A stretch of DNA of 64,000 bases from CBDDBH01 sp965225625 (GTDB taxonomy: Bacteria; Pseudomonadota; Gammaproteobacteria; JADZEE01): NCBI GenBank assembly GCA_965225625.1, contig CBDDBH010000032.1, forward strand, positions 310,001 through 374,000, given 5' to 3'. Numbering within the stretch: position 1 is the first letter of the stretch; each line of letters opens with the position of its first letter. The notes under the pieces are model-generated. The model worked only from the letters and a program-made list of their open reading frames with translations, was not told the DNA's origin and made no database searches. Below are positions 33,885 to 42,414 of this stretch, piece after piece. Both the position numbers and the translations under genes were made by a program.

Positions 33885-35480
33885 ATGAGTGAAGCGATCG
33901 TTCACGACGAACATCACGATCACCACCCGACCGGTATCGGGCGGTGGTTGTTCACGACCAATCACAAGGATATAGGAACCCTGTACCTGTTATTTTCCCT
34001 GCTTATGTTCTTCGTTGGCGGGACCATGGCAATGATTATTCGGGCAGAACTATTCTCGCCCGGCTTGCAGCTGGTGGAGCCGCAGTTTTTTAATTCTATG
34101 ACCACAATGCACGCGCTTATCATGATATTCGGCGCGGTCATGCCTGCCTTCGTAGGACTGGCCAATTGGCTGATCCCGTTGATGATAGGTGCTCCGGATA
34201 TGGCGTTTCCGCGGATGAATAACTGGAGCTTCTGGCTGTTACCATTTGCGTTTACGCTGTTGTTGTCGACCTTGTTCCTGCCGGGTGGGGCGCCGGCCTC
34301 AGGATGGACCTTGTATGCGCCGCTGTCGTTACAGACAGGTAGTGCATTTCCGTTCCTGATTTTCGCTATCCATATAATGGGGCTGTCCTCGATTATGGGC
34401 GCGATCAACATCATCGCCACCGTGTTCAATATGCGCGCGCCCGGCATGACGTTTATGAAATTGCCCCTGTTCGTGTGGACCTGGGTTATCACGGCCTACC
34501 TGTTAATTGCAGTTATGCCGGTGCTAGCCGGTGCGGTGACGATGTTATTGACCGACAAGTACTTCGGCACCTCGTTTTTCAGCGCTGCCGGTGGTGGCGA
34601 TCCGGTCATGTTTCAGCACATTTTCTGGTTCTTCGGTCACCCCGAGGTTTACATCATGATCCTGCCGGCGTTCGGCGTTGTCTCGGCGATCATTCCTACG
34701 TTCGCACGCAAGCCTCTGTTCGGCTATGAGTCAATGCTGTACGCCACCGCTTCCATCGCGTTTTTGTCTTTCATTGTCTGGGCGCACCACATGTTTACCG
34801 TTGGTATGCCGTTAGCGGGTGGGTTGTTTTTTATGTACGCGACGATGCTGATCGCCGTGCCAACCGGGGTAAAGATATTCAATTGGGTCAGCACCATGTG
34901 GAAAGGCTCGATGACGTTCGAGACGCCGATGTTATTTGCGCTTGCGTTTGTGATCCTGTTTACCATCGGCGGGCTCTCCGGTCTGATGCTGGCGATCGTG
35001 CCGGCTGATTTTCAGTATCACGACACCTATTTTGTAGTCGCGCATTTTCATTACGTGCTGGTCACCGGGGCGGTATTTTCAATCATGGCCGCGGTTTATT
35101 ACTGGCTACCTAAATGGACCGGCCACATGTACAACGAAACATTGGGGAAATGGCATTTCTGGATGTCCGCCGTGTCCGTCAATGTGTTGTTTTTCCCGCA
35201 GCACTTCCTTGGCTTGGCCGGGATGCCGAGGCGAATTCCGGACTATGCCGTGCAATTCGCTGACTTCAATTGGATATCGAGCGTGGGCGGATTCGTGTTC
35301 GGGGCCTCGCAATTGATTTTCCTTTGGGTCGTGGTGTCCTGCATTCGCGCCGGCGAACCGGCGACAGCGCATGTTTGGGAAGGTTCGCACGGATTAGAAT
35401 TCACGTTGCCGTCACCGCCGCCCTATCACACTTTTGAAACCGAACCGGCAATCCCTGATGCGGAGGTGTCGGTGCGTTGA
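33885..35480 (+). CDS. coxA: Cytochrome c oxidase subunit I
   Basis: Catalytic heme-copper subunit, 531 residues and twelve predicted membrane helices. Heme a, heme a3 and CuB ligands sit in the expected segments: TTMHALIMIFGAV for heme a, FWFFGHPEVYIMILPAFG with the His-Tyr cross-link, WAHHMFTVG with the two CuB histidines, and HDTYFVVAHFHYVL carrying the heme ligands. The GHPEVY glutamate identifies it as an A1-type oxidase with the canonical D channel. Starts 11 bp after coxB. Confidence 0.98.
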   Translation: MSEAIVHDEHHDHHPTGIGRWLFTTNHKDIGTLYLLFSLLMFFVGGTMAMIIRAELFSPGLQLVEPQFFNSMTTMHALIMIFGAVMPAFVGLANWLIPLMIGAPDMAFPRMNNWSFWLLPFAFTLLLSTLFLPGGAPASGWTLYAPLSLQTGSAFPFLIFAIHIMGLSSIMGAINIIATVFNMRAPGMTFMKLPLFVWTWVITAYLLIAVMPVLAGAVTMLLTDKYFGTSFFSAAGGGDPVMFQHIFWFFGHPEVYIMILPAFGVVSAIIPTFARKPLFGYESMLYATASIAFLSFIVWAHHMFTVGMPLAGGLFFMYATMLIAVPTGVKIFNWVSTMWKGSMTFETPMLFALAFVILFTIGGLSGLMLAIVPADFQYHDTYFVVAHFHYVLVTGAVFSIMAAVYYWLPKWTGHMYNETLGKWHFWMSAVSVNVLFFPQHFLGLAGMPRRIPDYAVQFADFNWISSVGGFVFGASQLIFLWVVVSCIRAGEPATAHVWEGSHGLEFTLPSPPPYHTFETEPAIPDAEVSVR

Positions 35481-35497
35481 ATGGCGGTGATCTGAGC

Positions 35498-35617
35498 ATG
35501 ACGAGTGACGAAGCCAATCTGATAAGGCGGCGCCGCAACCTCATCACGGCGGCGGTTCTTGGGCTCGTAGCTTTGGGCGTTTTCCTGGCTTTTATTGTGG
35601 CGACGGGTTTGCGATGA
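35498..35617 (+). CDS. Small single-helix membrane protein between coxA and ctaG
   Basis: A 39-residue open frame, below most annotation cut-offs. It begins MTSDEANLIRRRRN, with a positively charged stretch that should stay in the cytoplasm, followed by one hydrophobic helix LITAAVLGLVALGVFLAFIV. Its TGA overlaps the ctaG ATG (ATGA), so it is very probably translated. Short proteins at this position are sometimes annotated as cytochrome oxidase small assembly proteins. Function unknown. Confidence 0.75.
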   Translation: MTSDEANLIRRRRNLITAAVLGLVALGVFLAFIVATGLR

Positions 35618-36177
35618 ACGGACCGGATCGCGGCAAGGCGAATCGTCGCACGGTTACCCGTCTCAGCATCGCCGCGGCTGCAATGTTCGGATTTGGTTAC
35701 GCGCTGATACCCATGTACAACGCCTTCTGCGAAATCACAGGATTGAACGGCAAGACCGGTCGCAGTGGGCCGGTCGCGATCGCGGCGCCGGTCGTGCAAA
35801 GCGAACGCCGAGTAACAGTTGAATTCCTGGCGAACCTGGACGCCGGGCTGGCGTGGGAATTCCAACCTAAGCAGGCCCAGTTGCAAGTACAGCCGGGTGT
35901 GTTTATGCAAGCGACGTATTTGGCGCGCAACACCACTTCGCAAACCATAACCGGACAAGCAGTTCCGAGCGTCGCGCCGGGGCAGGCTGCCCGCTACTTC
36001 AATAAAGCGGAGTGTTTTTGCTTTACGCAGCAAACCCTGGGGCCGGGAGAAACGCGTGAGATGCTGGTAAAATTTGTCGTTGACCCGAAGTTGCCCGAGA
36101 GGATTAAGACCGTGACCTTGTCCTACACGTTTTTTGTATCCGAAAAGCTCGGCAGCGTCGCCCTCAGCCAAAGGTAA
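35614..36177 (+). CDS. ctaG: Cytochrome c oxidase assembly protein CtaG (Cox11)
   Basis: Copper chaperone that delivers CuB to subunit I. The 187-residue protein has an N-terminal membrane anchor (around 18-36) and a periplasmic domain with the copper site CFCFTQQ near residue 134 and a third cysteine in YNAFCEITGLNG at the membrane boundary. Start overlaps the small ORF upstream. It precedes coxC as in pseudomonads. Confidence 0.95.
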   Translation: MNGPDRGKANRRTVTRLSIAAAAMFGFGYALIPMYNAFCEITGLNGKTGRSGPVAIAAPVVQSERRVTVEFLANLDAGLAWEFQPKQAQLQVQPGVFMQATYLARNTTSQTITGQAVPSVAPGQAARYFNKAECFCFTQQTLGPGETREMLVKFVVDPKLPERIKTVTLSYTFFVSEKLGSVALSQR

Positions 36178-36203
36178 CGACAGCTAAAGTCGCGGGGGAA
36201 AAT

Positions 36204-37082
36204 ATGCCAAAGACCTATGTAAATAATTACTACCTGCCCGCGCCCAGCTACTGGCCGCTCACGGGTAGCGTAGGGCTATTCATCCTGGCATGTGGGGCTG
36301 CGGCGATGTTGAACGGCGCAAATTTTGGCTGGTTGCTGATGATGCTCGGGTTTGCCATCGTCGTAATCATGATCTTTGGCTGGTTTAGCACCGTGATCAG
36401 CGAGAGTGTAGCAGGCCTGTATAACCAGCATGTCGATATGAGCTATCGGCTGGGCATGTTCTGGTTCATATTTTCTGAGGTGATGTTTTTCGCGGCGTTT
36501 TTTGGCGCGCTTTTCTACGCGCGGGTGTATTCGGTACCGTGGCTTGGTGGCGAAGGAACGGGTTTTTCGACGCATGAATATCTGTGGCCGTCCTTCGAAG
36601 CGGCCTGGCCGCTCTTGGAGGTGCCGAATGCCGACGGCTATCAAACTGCTACGGGCGTCGTGGCGTGGAACGAAGTACCTCTACTTAACACTGTGTTACT
36701 CGTAAGCAGTGGCGTTACGGTTACGAAAGCGCATCACGCCTTACTAGCCGGCAACCGCACCGGACTGACGCGATGGTTGTTTGTCACGATCGTCCTGGGA
36801 GTCGTGTTTTTGGGGTTTCAGATACAGGAGTTCGGTCACGCCTATACCGATTTAAATTTGACGATGAATTCAGGTATTTACGGCGCAACGTTTTACATGT
36901 TGACTGGTTTTCACGGCGCCCACGTGACCTTGGGAGCCATCATGTTGACCGTCATTTTCCTGCGCAGTTTGTCCGGGCATTTCAAAGCGGAGCAACATTT
37001 CGCATTCGAAGCGGTTGCGTGGTACTGGCACTTCGTCGATGTGGTCTGGATTGGACTGTTCTTGTTTGTCTACTGTTTTTGA
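36204..37082 (+). CDS. coxC: Cytochrome c oxidase subunit III
   Basis: Seven-helix subunit that stabilises the oxidase and the proton uptake path. The 292-residue protein has GLYNQHVDMSYRLGMFWFIFSEVMFF-type N-terminal helices (conserved glutamate at the middle of helix III), TKAHHALLAGN, and TGFHGAHVTLGA near residue 231. The C-terminus YWHFVDVVWIGLFLFVYCF is diagnostic. Starts 26 bp after ctaG and is convergent with the DUF2909 gene. Confidence 0.97.
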   Translation: MPKTYVNNYYLPAPSYWPLTGSVGLFILACGAAAMLNGANFGWLLMMLGFAIVVIMIFGWFSTVISESVAGLYNQHVDMSYRLGMFWFIFSEVMFFAAFFGALFYARVYSVPWLGGEGTGFSTHEYLWPSFEAAWPLLEVPNADGYQTATGVVAWNEVPLLNTVLLVSSGVTVTKAHHALLAGNRTGLTRWLFVTIVLGVVFLGFQIQEFGHAYTDLNLTMNSGIYGATFYMLTGFHGAHVTLGAIMLTVIFLRSLSGHFKAEQHFAFEAVAWYWHFVDVVWIGLFLFVYCF

Positions 37083-37107
37083 GCCGAGCGCGGCTGTCGA
37101 AAAACCG

Positions 37108-37380
37108 CTAATCCGGCGCCGTGCTGGGCAGTGCGTCGTGCTGCGTTTGCGGTCCAACCGGTGCTGATTGCGGTTTTGGCGCAATCAGCCCCAACGCTTG
37201 CCCGAATATCAAAAGCAGGATGACGACGACAGACAGTGACACCCGCAAGGTCAAGGCTTTAAGTGTGCGCTGACTGTGTTCACCACCGATCAGCAAATGA
37301 TATAGCGCCGAGCCCAGCGAAATCACGATTAGACCGAAGGCGATTAAAAGCACCAGCGTGAAAGTATCGTGAGATATCAT
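37108..37380 (-). CDS. DUF2909 family twin-transmembrane protein
   Basis: A 90-residue protein with two hydrophobic helices (about 8-29 and 46-68) separated by a basic loop with HSQRTLKALTLRVSLS, then a proline-rich tail. This matches DUF2909, found at the same place and on the opposite strand to the cytochrome oxidase operon in pseudomonads. Function unknown; co-location suggests oxidase assembly or insertion. Divergent from SURF1 with only 20 bp between start codons. Confidence 0.8.
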   Translation of the reverse strand: MISHDTFTLVLLIAFGLIVISLGSALYHLLIGGEHSQRTLKALTLRVSLSVVVILLLIFGQALGLIAPKPQSAPVGPQTQHDALPSTAPD

Positions 37381-37400
37381 CTCGTCATACCACTTAACAC

Positions 37401-38156
37401 ATGAACACGATACTACAACCGCACCGCCTTCGCGACGCGCTGATTAAAGTCGGCCTTGTTGTCCTGGGCGTCGCGATTGTGGGGGTATTTTGCCGTCTTG
37501 GATTTTGGCAGTTGCACCGTGCCGAGCAAAAACAACGCGTGTTTGTCGAGTTTCAAAGGCGTGGTACGCAGGCGATGGTTGATCTCAATTTGTACTCGTT
37601 TGAACAACCAGTGGATGCGTTGCTTGGATATCGCGCCGCGGCGTCAGGGAAATTTCACACGACCAACATTCTGCTCGACAATCAGTCCTACCTGGGCCGG
37701 CCTGGTTACTTTATATACACGCCGTTTCAACTCGAAGGACATAAACATGGTGTACTCGTGAATCGCGGCTGGGTTGCAATGGGGAAGGATCGGGCTTCCC
37801 TGCCCGATGCCGTCGTGGATACTGCCCGGATCCGCATAAGTGGTAGAGTCGGTTTGCCGCCCAGTGCAGGACTCCGGCTTGCCGGCAGCGAATTAATAGA
37901 ACGCCTGTCGGACAATGTCGTGCGCGTGCAGTCAATTGAATTTGAGCGCCTGGCGAGTGCGCTGCACCAGTCTCTCGTGTCCTATACGCTGCGCCTGGAC
38001 GAGACCAGCCCCTCAGGCTTCACCCGCAAATGGCGCCCACCGGGTAGCGATGAAGCCAGGCACCGGGGTTATGCTTTGCAGTGGTTCGCGATGGCGGGGG
38101 CGTTAGCGGTGATGATGGCGGTTCAACTGTATCGAGGCTGGCGCCGTGGCAGGTGA
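37401..38156 (+). CDS. SURF1 family cytochrome oxidase assembly protein
   Basis: A 251-residue inner-membrane protein with one helix at each end (about 16-34 and 229-246) and a periplasmic middle containing the SURF1 segments RLGFWQLHRAEQK, LDNQSYLGRPGYFIYTPF and VLVNRGWVAMGKDR. SURF1 is involved in heme a3 insertion. Its 3' end overlaps the next gene by 11 bp. Confidence 0.93.
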   Translation: MNTILQPHRLRDALIKVGLVVLGVAIVGVFCRLGFWQLHRAEQKQRVFVEFQRRGTQAMVDLNLYSFEQPVDALLGYRAAASGKFHTTNILLDNQSYLGRPGYFIYTPFQLEGHKHGVLVNRGWVAMGKDRASLPDAVVDTARIRISGRVGLPPSAGLRLAGSELIERLSDNVVRVQSIEFERLASALHQSLVSYTLRLDETSPSGFTRKWRPPGSDEARHRGYALQWFAMAGALAVMMAVQLYRGWRRGR

Positions 38157-38733
38157 GGCACACTCGCCTTCGCAACAAGCGAAAGCACGTAAAACACTGC
38201 TGGGGTTGGCGGCAGTGTTCGCGCTGCCAATCGTTGCGGCGATGTTGCTGACGCTGGGTCCGTTCGACTGGCAACCAGGACAGACCCTCAATCACGGGAT
38301 TTTGCTGGATCCTCCGATGGCGCTGCAGGAGACTGCCGTGCGCAAAAGCGATGGCAATCCCATTGTCTGGGAGGCCTCGCCCGACAAGTGGTTGTTGCTG
38401 GTGGTTGCTGGCGATGGTTGTGCCGACGGCTGTCCCGAACTTTGGAATCTGACCCGTCAGATCCAGCTTGCGCTGGGCGGGGATGCATCGCGCGTGCGGC
38501 GTTTGTTGCTGCGGTCACACTCTGCAGCCTTCCTGGACCATGTCTGGGTACTGCCGAGCGCCGACGATTTTCGCGCGGCGCTGAGTGCGGCCACCGGTAC
38601 GCTTGGCCCTGAACCGGTGCTGAGTATCGTCGATCACAGAGGCCGCCTCGTGCTTGCCTACTCGGCCCCCTACGATGGTCAGGGCGTGCTGCGCGACCTG
38701 AAAAGGCTGCTACGCGCTTCGCGCACCCCGTGA
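38146..38733 (+). CDS. Membrane-anchored thioredoxin-like protein with CxxxC motif, oxidase-associated
   Basis: A 195-residue protein with a single N-terminal helix (about 18-38) and a periplasmic domain containing GDGCADGCPEL near residue 90. The C-x3-C spacing followed by P resembles the copper site of SCO proteins (CxxxCP), and the later strand VLSIVDHRGRLVL is thioredoxin-like. No SCO gene follows ctaB here, so this protein might take over part of that role; that is inference. Start GTG at 38146 overlaps the SURF1 end. Pseudomonads have an uncharacterised gene at the same position. Confidence 0.75.
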   Translation: MAGEAHSPSQQAKARKTLLGLAAVFALPIVAAMLLTLGPFDWQPGQTLNHGILLDPPMALQETAVRKSDGNPIVWEASPDKWLLLVVAGDGCADGCPELWNLTRQIQLALGGDASRVRRLLLRSHSAAFLDHVWVLPSADDFRAALSAATGTLGPEPVLSIVDHRGRLVLAYSAPYDGQGVLRDLKRLLRASRTP

Positions 38734-38776
38734 GTGTTTCGTCTGCGTCCCGCTGCGTTTATCATTCGCCGCCAGC

Positions 38777-39766
38777 ATGACACGCGCCCTCGTTTTTGCA
38801 GCTATCGGACTCGGCCTGATGGTCGTGGTGTTGGGCGCCTACGTTCGTTTGTCGGACGCTGGCCTTGGCTGCCCTGACTGGCCGGGTTGCTACGGCCGGC
38901 TCATTGCCCCAAGCGAATTACAATCACTGGCGCCCGAACACGGGTGGCGACCGCTGGAGCAAGGTAAAGCGTGGAAGGAAATGGCGCATCGTTATGCCGC
39001 CGGTGTGCTTGGGATGCTCATCCTGGCACTGTTGATCGATGCATGGTGCGCCCCGCAGCGGCGCGTGGCACTGCCGGCCGCGTTGTCGGTGTTGGTGCTA
39101 ATACAGGCGGCGCTGGGGATGTGGACGGTTACATTGCTGCTGAAACCGCTGGTCGTCGTATTACACCTGCTCGGTGGTATGAGCGTCTTGCTATTGCTGT
39201 GGTGGTTCGCGTTGCGTCGGCAGCTAATCGCCGCACTGGCGCCGCTGGCGGAGCAGGACAAACGCCTTAGAAACTGGGTAATCGTGGCACTGACGATGGT
39301 ATATCTGCAGATCTCCCTCGGTGGTTGGACCAGCGCAAACTATGCGGCTCTGGTGTGCACAGATTTTCCGACTTGCCAGGGCCGTTGGTGGCCGGAAATG
39401 GCCTTTAAGGAAGGCTTCACACTGTGGCGTGGGGTTGGACCGAATTACGAATTTGGGATCTTGGATACCTCCGCGCGAACAGCGATCCACGTCGTCCATC
39501 GCCTTGGCGCATTAGTGACATTTGCCATAGTTACCGCTGCGGCGCTGGCGTGTTTGCGCAACGCGGCAAGGTCGCTGCAACACGTTGGTGTAGCCTTGCT
39601 CGTGGCTTTGGGGGTTCAGGTATCATTAGGGATCGCAAACGTAAAATTCGGGTTGCCGCTTGTAATCGCGGCAGCGCACAATGCAGGTGCCGCCATTTTG
39701 CTACTGTCACTGGGTACCGCGTTACATATAGTAATGCCTGATGCCGGCAAATCGGCGGGCAACTGA
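38777..39766 (+). CDS. ctaA: Heme A synthase (COX15/CtaA)
   Basis: Oxidises the C8 methyl of heme O to the formyl group of heme A. The 329-residue protein has eight membrane helices. Heme-ligand histidines lie in EMAHRYAAGVLG, HLLGGMSVLLLL, IHVVHRLGALVT and AAHNAGAAIL, the four expected positions. The N-terminal VRLSDAGLGCPDWPGCYG with two cysteines and the LVCTDFPTCQGRWWP loop are family signatures. Followed after 2 bp by ctaB. Confidence 0.96.
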   Translation: MTRALVFAAIGLGLMVVVLGAYVRLSDAGLGCPDWPGCYGRLIAPSELQSLAPEHGWRPLEQGKAWKEMAHRYAAGVLGMLILALLIDAWCAPQRRVALPAALSVLVLIQAALGMWTVTLLLKPLVVVLHLLGGMSVLLLLWWFALRRQLIAALAPLAEQDKRLRNWVIVALTMVYLQISLGGWTSANYAALVCTDFPTCQGRWWPEMAFKEGFTLWRGVGPNYEFGILDTSARTAIHVVHRLGALVTFAIVTAAALACLRNAARSLQHVGVALLVALGVQVSLGIANVKFGLPLVIAAAHNAGAAILLLSLGTALHIVMPDAGKSAGN

Positions 39767-39768
39767 CC

Positions 39769-40683
39769 ATGTCGACACGACTACAAACGGCTATAGCCAC
39801 CAGCAACTGGCGCGAATACCTTGAGTTGTGCAAGCCCAAGGTCGTCTCTCTGATCGTCTTTACCGCGGTGGTCGGGATGTTCCTGTCGACGCCGGGATTT
39901 GTGCCTGTGGGAACGCTGATCAGCGCCACCGTCGGTATCGGGATGGCCGCAGCGTCGGCGGCGGCGCTCAATCACGTTGCTGATTATCGAATCGATGCAT
40001 TAATGGCACGCACCCGCGACCGGCCTCTACCTCAGGGAGAGATCTCAAAAACCCAGGCGCTCATTTTTGCCGCGTTGCTGGGCTGTACTTCAATGTTTAT
40101 GTTGGCGACGCTCGTCAACATGCTTACTGCGGTACTGACGTTTTGTACCTTGATCGGCTACGCGGTCATCTACACGCTCTATTTAAAACGCGCGACGCCG
40201 CAAAATATCGTCATCGGCGGCGCCGCTGGTGCTGCGCCGCCGGTTCTTGGCTGGACCGCGGTTACAGGCACGATCGATCCACATAGCCTGTTGTTGTTCC
40301 TCATCATTTTCGCGTGGACGCCGCCGCATTTTTGGGCGTTGGCAATTTACCGGCGCGCTGATTATGCGAAAGCGGATGTTCCGATGCTGCCGATCACGCA
40401 TGGCGTGGATTTCACTCGCGTACAAATCCTGCTGTACACAATCATTTTGTGTGTCGTCAGTGTGCTGCCGTACGTGACCTACATGAGCGGTGCTTTGTAC
40501 TTCGCAGGGGTGCTGGTTTTGGATGGCGCCTTTCTTTATTTCGCACTGCGCTTGTTACGAGAACGAGATGACAAAATCGCGATGAACACGTTTGCGTATT
40601 CGATTGTTTATTTGATGGCGCTGTTCTTATTATTGTTTATAGATCATTACCTGCCCGCCATCCATGCTGTTTTCAATCTTTAG
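39769..40683 (+). CDS. ctaB: Protoheme IX farnesyltransferase (heme O synthase)
   Basis: Adds the farnesyl tail to heme B, giving heme O, in the inner membrane. Of 304 residues the UbiA-type aspartate motif NHVADYRIDALMARTRDRPL (about 65-84) is complete, and the second acidic region RADYAKADVPMLPIT near 203 follows FAWTPPHFWALA. About nine helices. Start ATG at 39769, two bases after ctaA. Confidence 0.97.
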   Translation: MSTRLQTAIATSNWREYLELCKPKVVSLIVFTAVVGMFLSTPGFVPVGTLISATVGIGMAAASAAALNHVADYRIDALMARTRDRPLPQGEISKTQALIFAALLGCTSMFMLATLVNMLTAVLTFCTLIGYAVIYTLYLKRATPQNIVIGGAAGAAPPVLGWTAVTGTIDPHSLLLFLIIFAWTPPHFWALAIYRRADYAKADVPMLPITHGVDFTRVQILLYTIILCVVSVLPYVTYMSGALYFAGVLVLDGAFLYFALRLLRERDDKIAMNTFAYSIVYLMALFLLLFIDHYLPAIHAVFNL

Positions 40684-40689
40684 CGTACG

Positions 40690-41403
40690 GTGAATGCCCA
40701 GCAGGGCCAGCCGCGCGATTTGCCGACGTGGTTATGGTTGTGGTTTCCGCCGCCGCTGCTGCTTGTGCAATATAGCGTGAGAATTTACGACCACGCCTTG
40801 TATCGACGTGTTATCGAGGGTGAGCGGGGTTTCGTGGAATTGGCAACACCCTGTGTGTTGTTAGTTGGTGTGGTGGCCGGAATCGCAGTATTGAGGCGGC
40901 GCCATAGCTTGCCTGACAAACGGCTGGCTATCTGGCTGGCGCTGGTCGTGCTCGGCTGCATTTACTTTGCCGGCGAAGAACTCAGTTGGGGACAACACCT
41001 GTTTGGTTGGCAGACGCCGCCGTTGTTGGAGGCCATCAATGACCAGGAGGAAACCAATGTCCACAATATCAGCAGCTGGTTCGATCAAAAACCACGCTTG
41101 TTACTCGAGCTGTGGGTGTTGATTGGCGGAGTGCTCTACCCGTTTGCGCACCGCGCCGAGCAGTCGGGCGACCCGTTGGACTGGCGAACTTGGTTCTGGC
41201 CGACCCACGTGGTCCTGCCAAGCGCAGCGCTGGCGATTTTGATCCGGGTGCCGGAGCGACTCAAACCCTTATTTGATGTGCAGAGTTGGCCGCTTGAGAT
41301 CCGCTACAGCGAACCGCAGGAATACTATTTTGGCTTGTTTCTTGCGCTTTACTCGCTATCGATCTGGTACCGCTTGCGCACGCTGGAGCGCGGCTCGAGT
41401 TAA
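40690..41403 (+). CDS. Uncharacterised multi-pass membrane protein with GEELSWGQ motif
   Basis: A 237-residue protein with about six hydrophobic segments and two motifs that look functionally constrained: AGEELSWGQHLFGWQ (around 96-110, with paired acidic residues inside a helix) and NDQEETNVHNISSW just after it. I recognise such sequences from bacterial conserved hypothetical membrane proteins but cannot give a function. It starts with GTG seven bases after ctaB and so belongs to the oxidase transcript, where pseudomonads have a SCO gene. Convergent with rpoH, 15 bp apart. Confidence 0.7.
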   Translation: MNAQQGQPRDLPTWLWLWFPPPLLLVQYSVRIYDHALYRRVIEGERGFVELATPCVLLVGVVAGIAVLRRRHSLPDKRLAIWLALVVLGCIYFAGEELSWGQHLFGWQTPPLLEAINDQEETNVHNISSWFDQKPRLLLELWVLIGGVLYPFAHRAEQSGDPLDWRTWFWPTHVVLPSAALAILIRVPERLKPLFDVQSWPLEIRYSEPQEYYFGLFLALYSLSIWYRLRTLERGSS

Positions 41404-41418
41404 CCCGCCTGATCTTGA

Positions 41419-42291
41419 TTATTCAGGCGCCGCCAACAGCGCCACGTCGCCAAAATGCGTTCTAAGTTTCTTGAAGGCCGCTTGTTCGATCTGGCGAATG
41501 CGTTCAGCGGAAACTTCGTATCGTCCGGCCAGCACCTGCAATGTGGTTTTCTCCTCGTTAAGCCAGCGCTCGGCAATGATCTCGCGGCTTCGATCGTCCA
41601 AAGCGTCGAGACCGCTACGCAAGCGCGCCTGCGCTAATGCTTCCTCCTGCTGGTGTGCAAGCTGTTGATCAGGCTGTTTTGAGGAATCCTCCAGGTAGTG
41701 CGCCGGCGCGCTGACGGCGTCGTCCTCATCTGCGGGACCATCAAATGACGCATCGCGCGCGTTGAGCCGTTTTTCCATCTCCAGCACGTCTGCGGCGCTT
41801 ACCCCAAGATCCGTAGCAACAGCCTCAACCTCCGCCTGGTTCATCCAACCGAGACGTTTCTTCGCGCTGCGTAAATTAAAAAATAACTTGCGCTGGGCTT
41901 TGGTCGTGGCGACCTTGACGATGCGCCAGTTGCGCAGGATGTACTCGTGCATCTCCGCGCGTATCCAATGTACGGCGAAGGAGACCAGACGCACGCCGAC
42001 ATCGGGATCAAAACGTTTGACGGCTTTCATCAAGCCGACGTTTCCTTCTTGAATGAGATCACCCAAGGGCAGCCCATAGCCACTGTAGCCGGCCGCCACG
42101 CGCGCGACAAAGCGCAAATGAGCCAACACTAATTGGCGCGCGGCTTCGATGTCGTTGTCGCTGCGAAAGCGCTCTGCGAGGGACCGTTCCTCATCTGCAG
42201 AGAGCATAGGCAGGGCATTGACGCGGGAGATATAGGCTTGAAGGCTACCACCAGGCAGTGAGGTAAGCGGCAGGCTCAGGGCTTTACTCAT
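41419..42291 (-). CDS. rpoH: Heat-shock sigma factor RpoH (sigma32)
   Basis: Directs RNA polymerase to heat-shock promoters. The 290-residue protein has region 2 (DLIQEGNVGLMKAVKRFDPD, RLVSFAVHWIRAEMHEYIL), the sigma32-specific RpoH box QRKLFFNLRSAKKR near 134, and region 4 with the helix-turn-helix TLQVLAGRYEVSAERIRQIE. The start at 42291 follows AGGAG; a longer in-frame form from 42339 would run into the CIRCE element. Preceded by ftsX on the same strand, a classic order. A CIRCE operator lies 41-68 bp upstream. Confidence 0.97.
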   Translation of the reverse strand: MSKALSLPLTSLPGGSLQAYISRVNALPMLSADEERSLAERFRSDNDIEAARQLVLAHLRFVARVAAGYSGYGLPLGDLIQEGNVGLMKAVKRFDPDVGVRLVSFAVHWIRAEMHEYILRNWRIVKVATTKAQRKLFFNLRSAKKRLGWMNQAEVEAVATDLGVSAADVLEMEKRLNARDASFDGPADEDDAVSAPAHYLEDSSKQPDQQLAHQQEEALAQARLRSGLDALDDRSREIIAERWLNEEKTTLQVLAGRYEVSAERIRQIEQAAFKKLRTHFGDVALLAAPE

Positions 42292-42332
42292 CAGATCGTC
42301 TCCTGATTGTGGGTAACAAGTGGATAAAGATC

Positions 42333-42359
42333 CTAGCACTCAATTCGTTAGAGTGCTAA
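42333..42359. promoter_or_regulatory. CIRCE element (HrcA operator) upstream of rpoH
   Basis: Inverted repeat with left half CTAGCACTC (42333-42341), a 9-bp spacer, and right half GAGTGCTAA (42351-42359). It matches the canonical TTAGCACTC-N9-GAGTGCTAA at 17 of 18 arm positions. It lies between ftsX and rpoH. A possible promoter on the minus strand (TTAGCA 42354-42359, TAGGAT 42330-42335, 18-bp spacer) would be covered by it. HrcA binding here would repress rpoH. Confidence 0.85.
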
Positions 42360-42414
42360 TTAAGCGCTGAGTTCCCCGGGAGGAAATAATATAAGTTATT
42401 GATTATTAGTGTAA

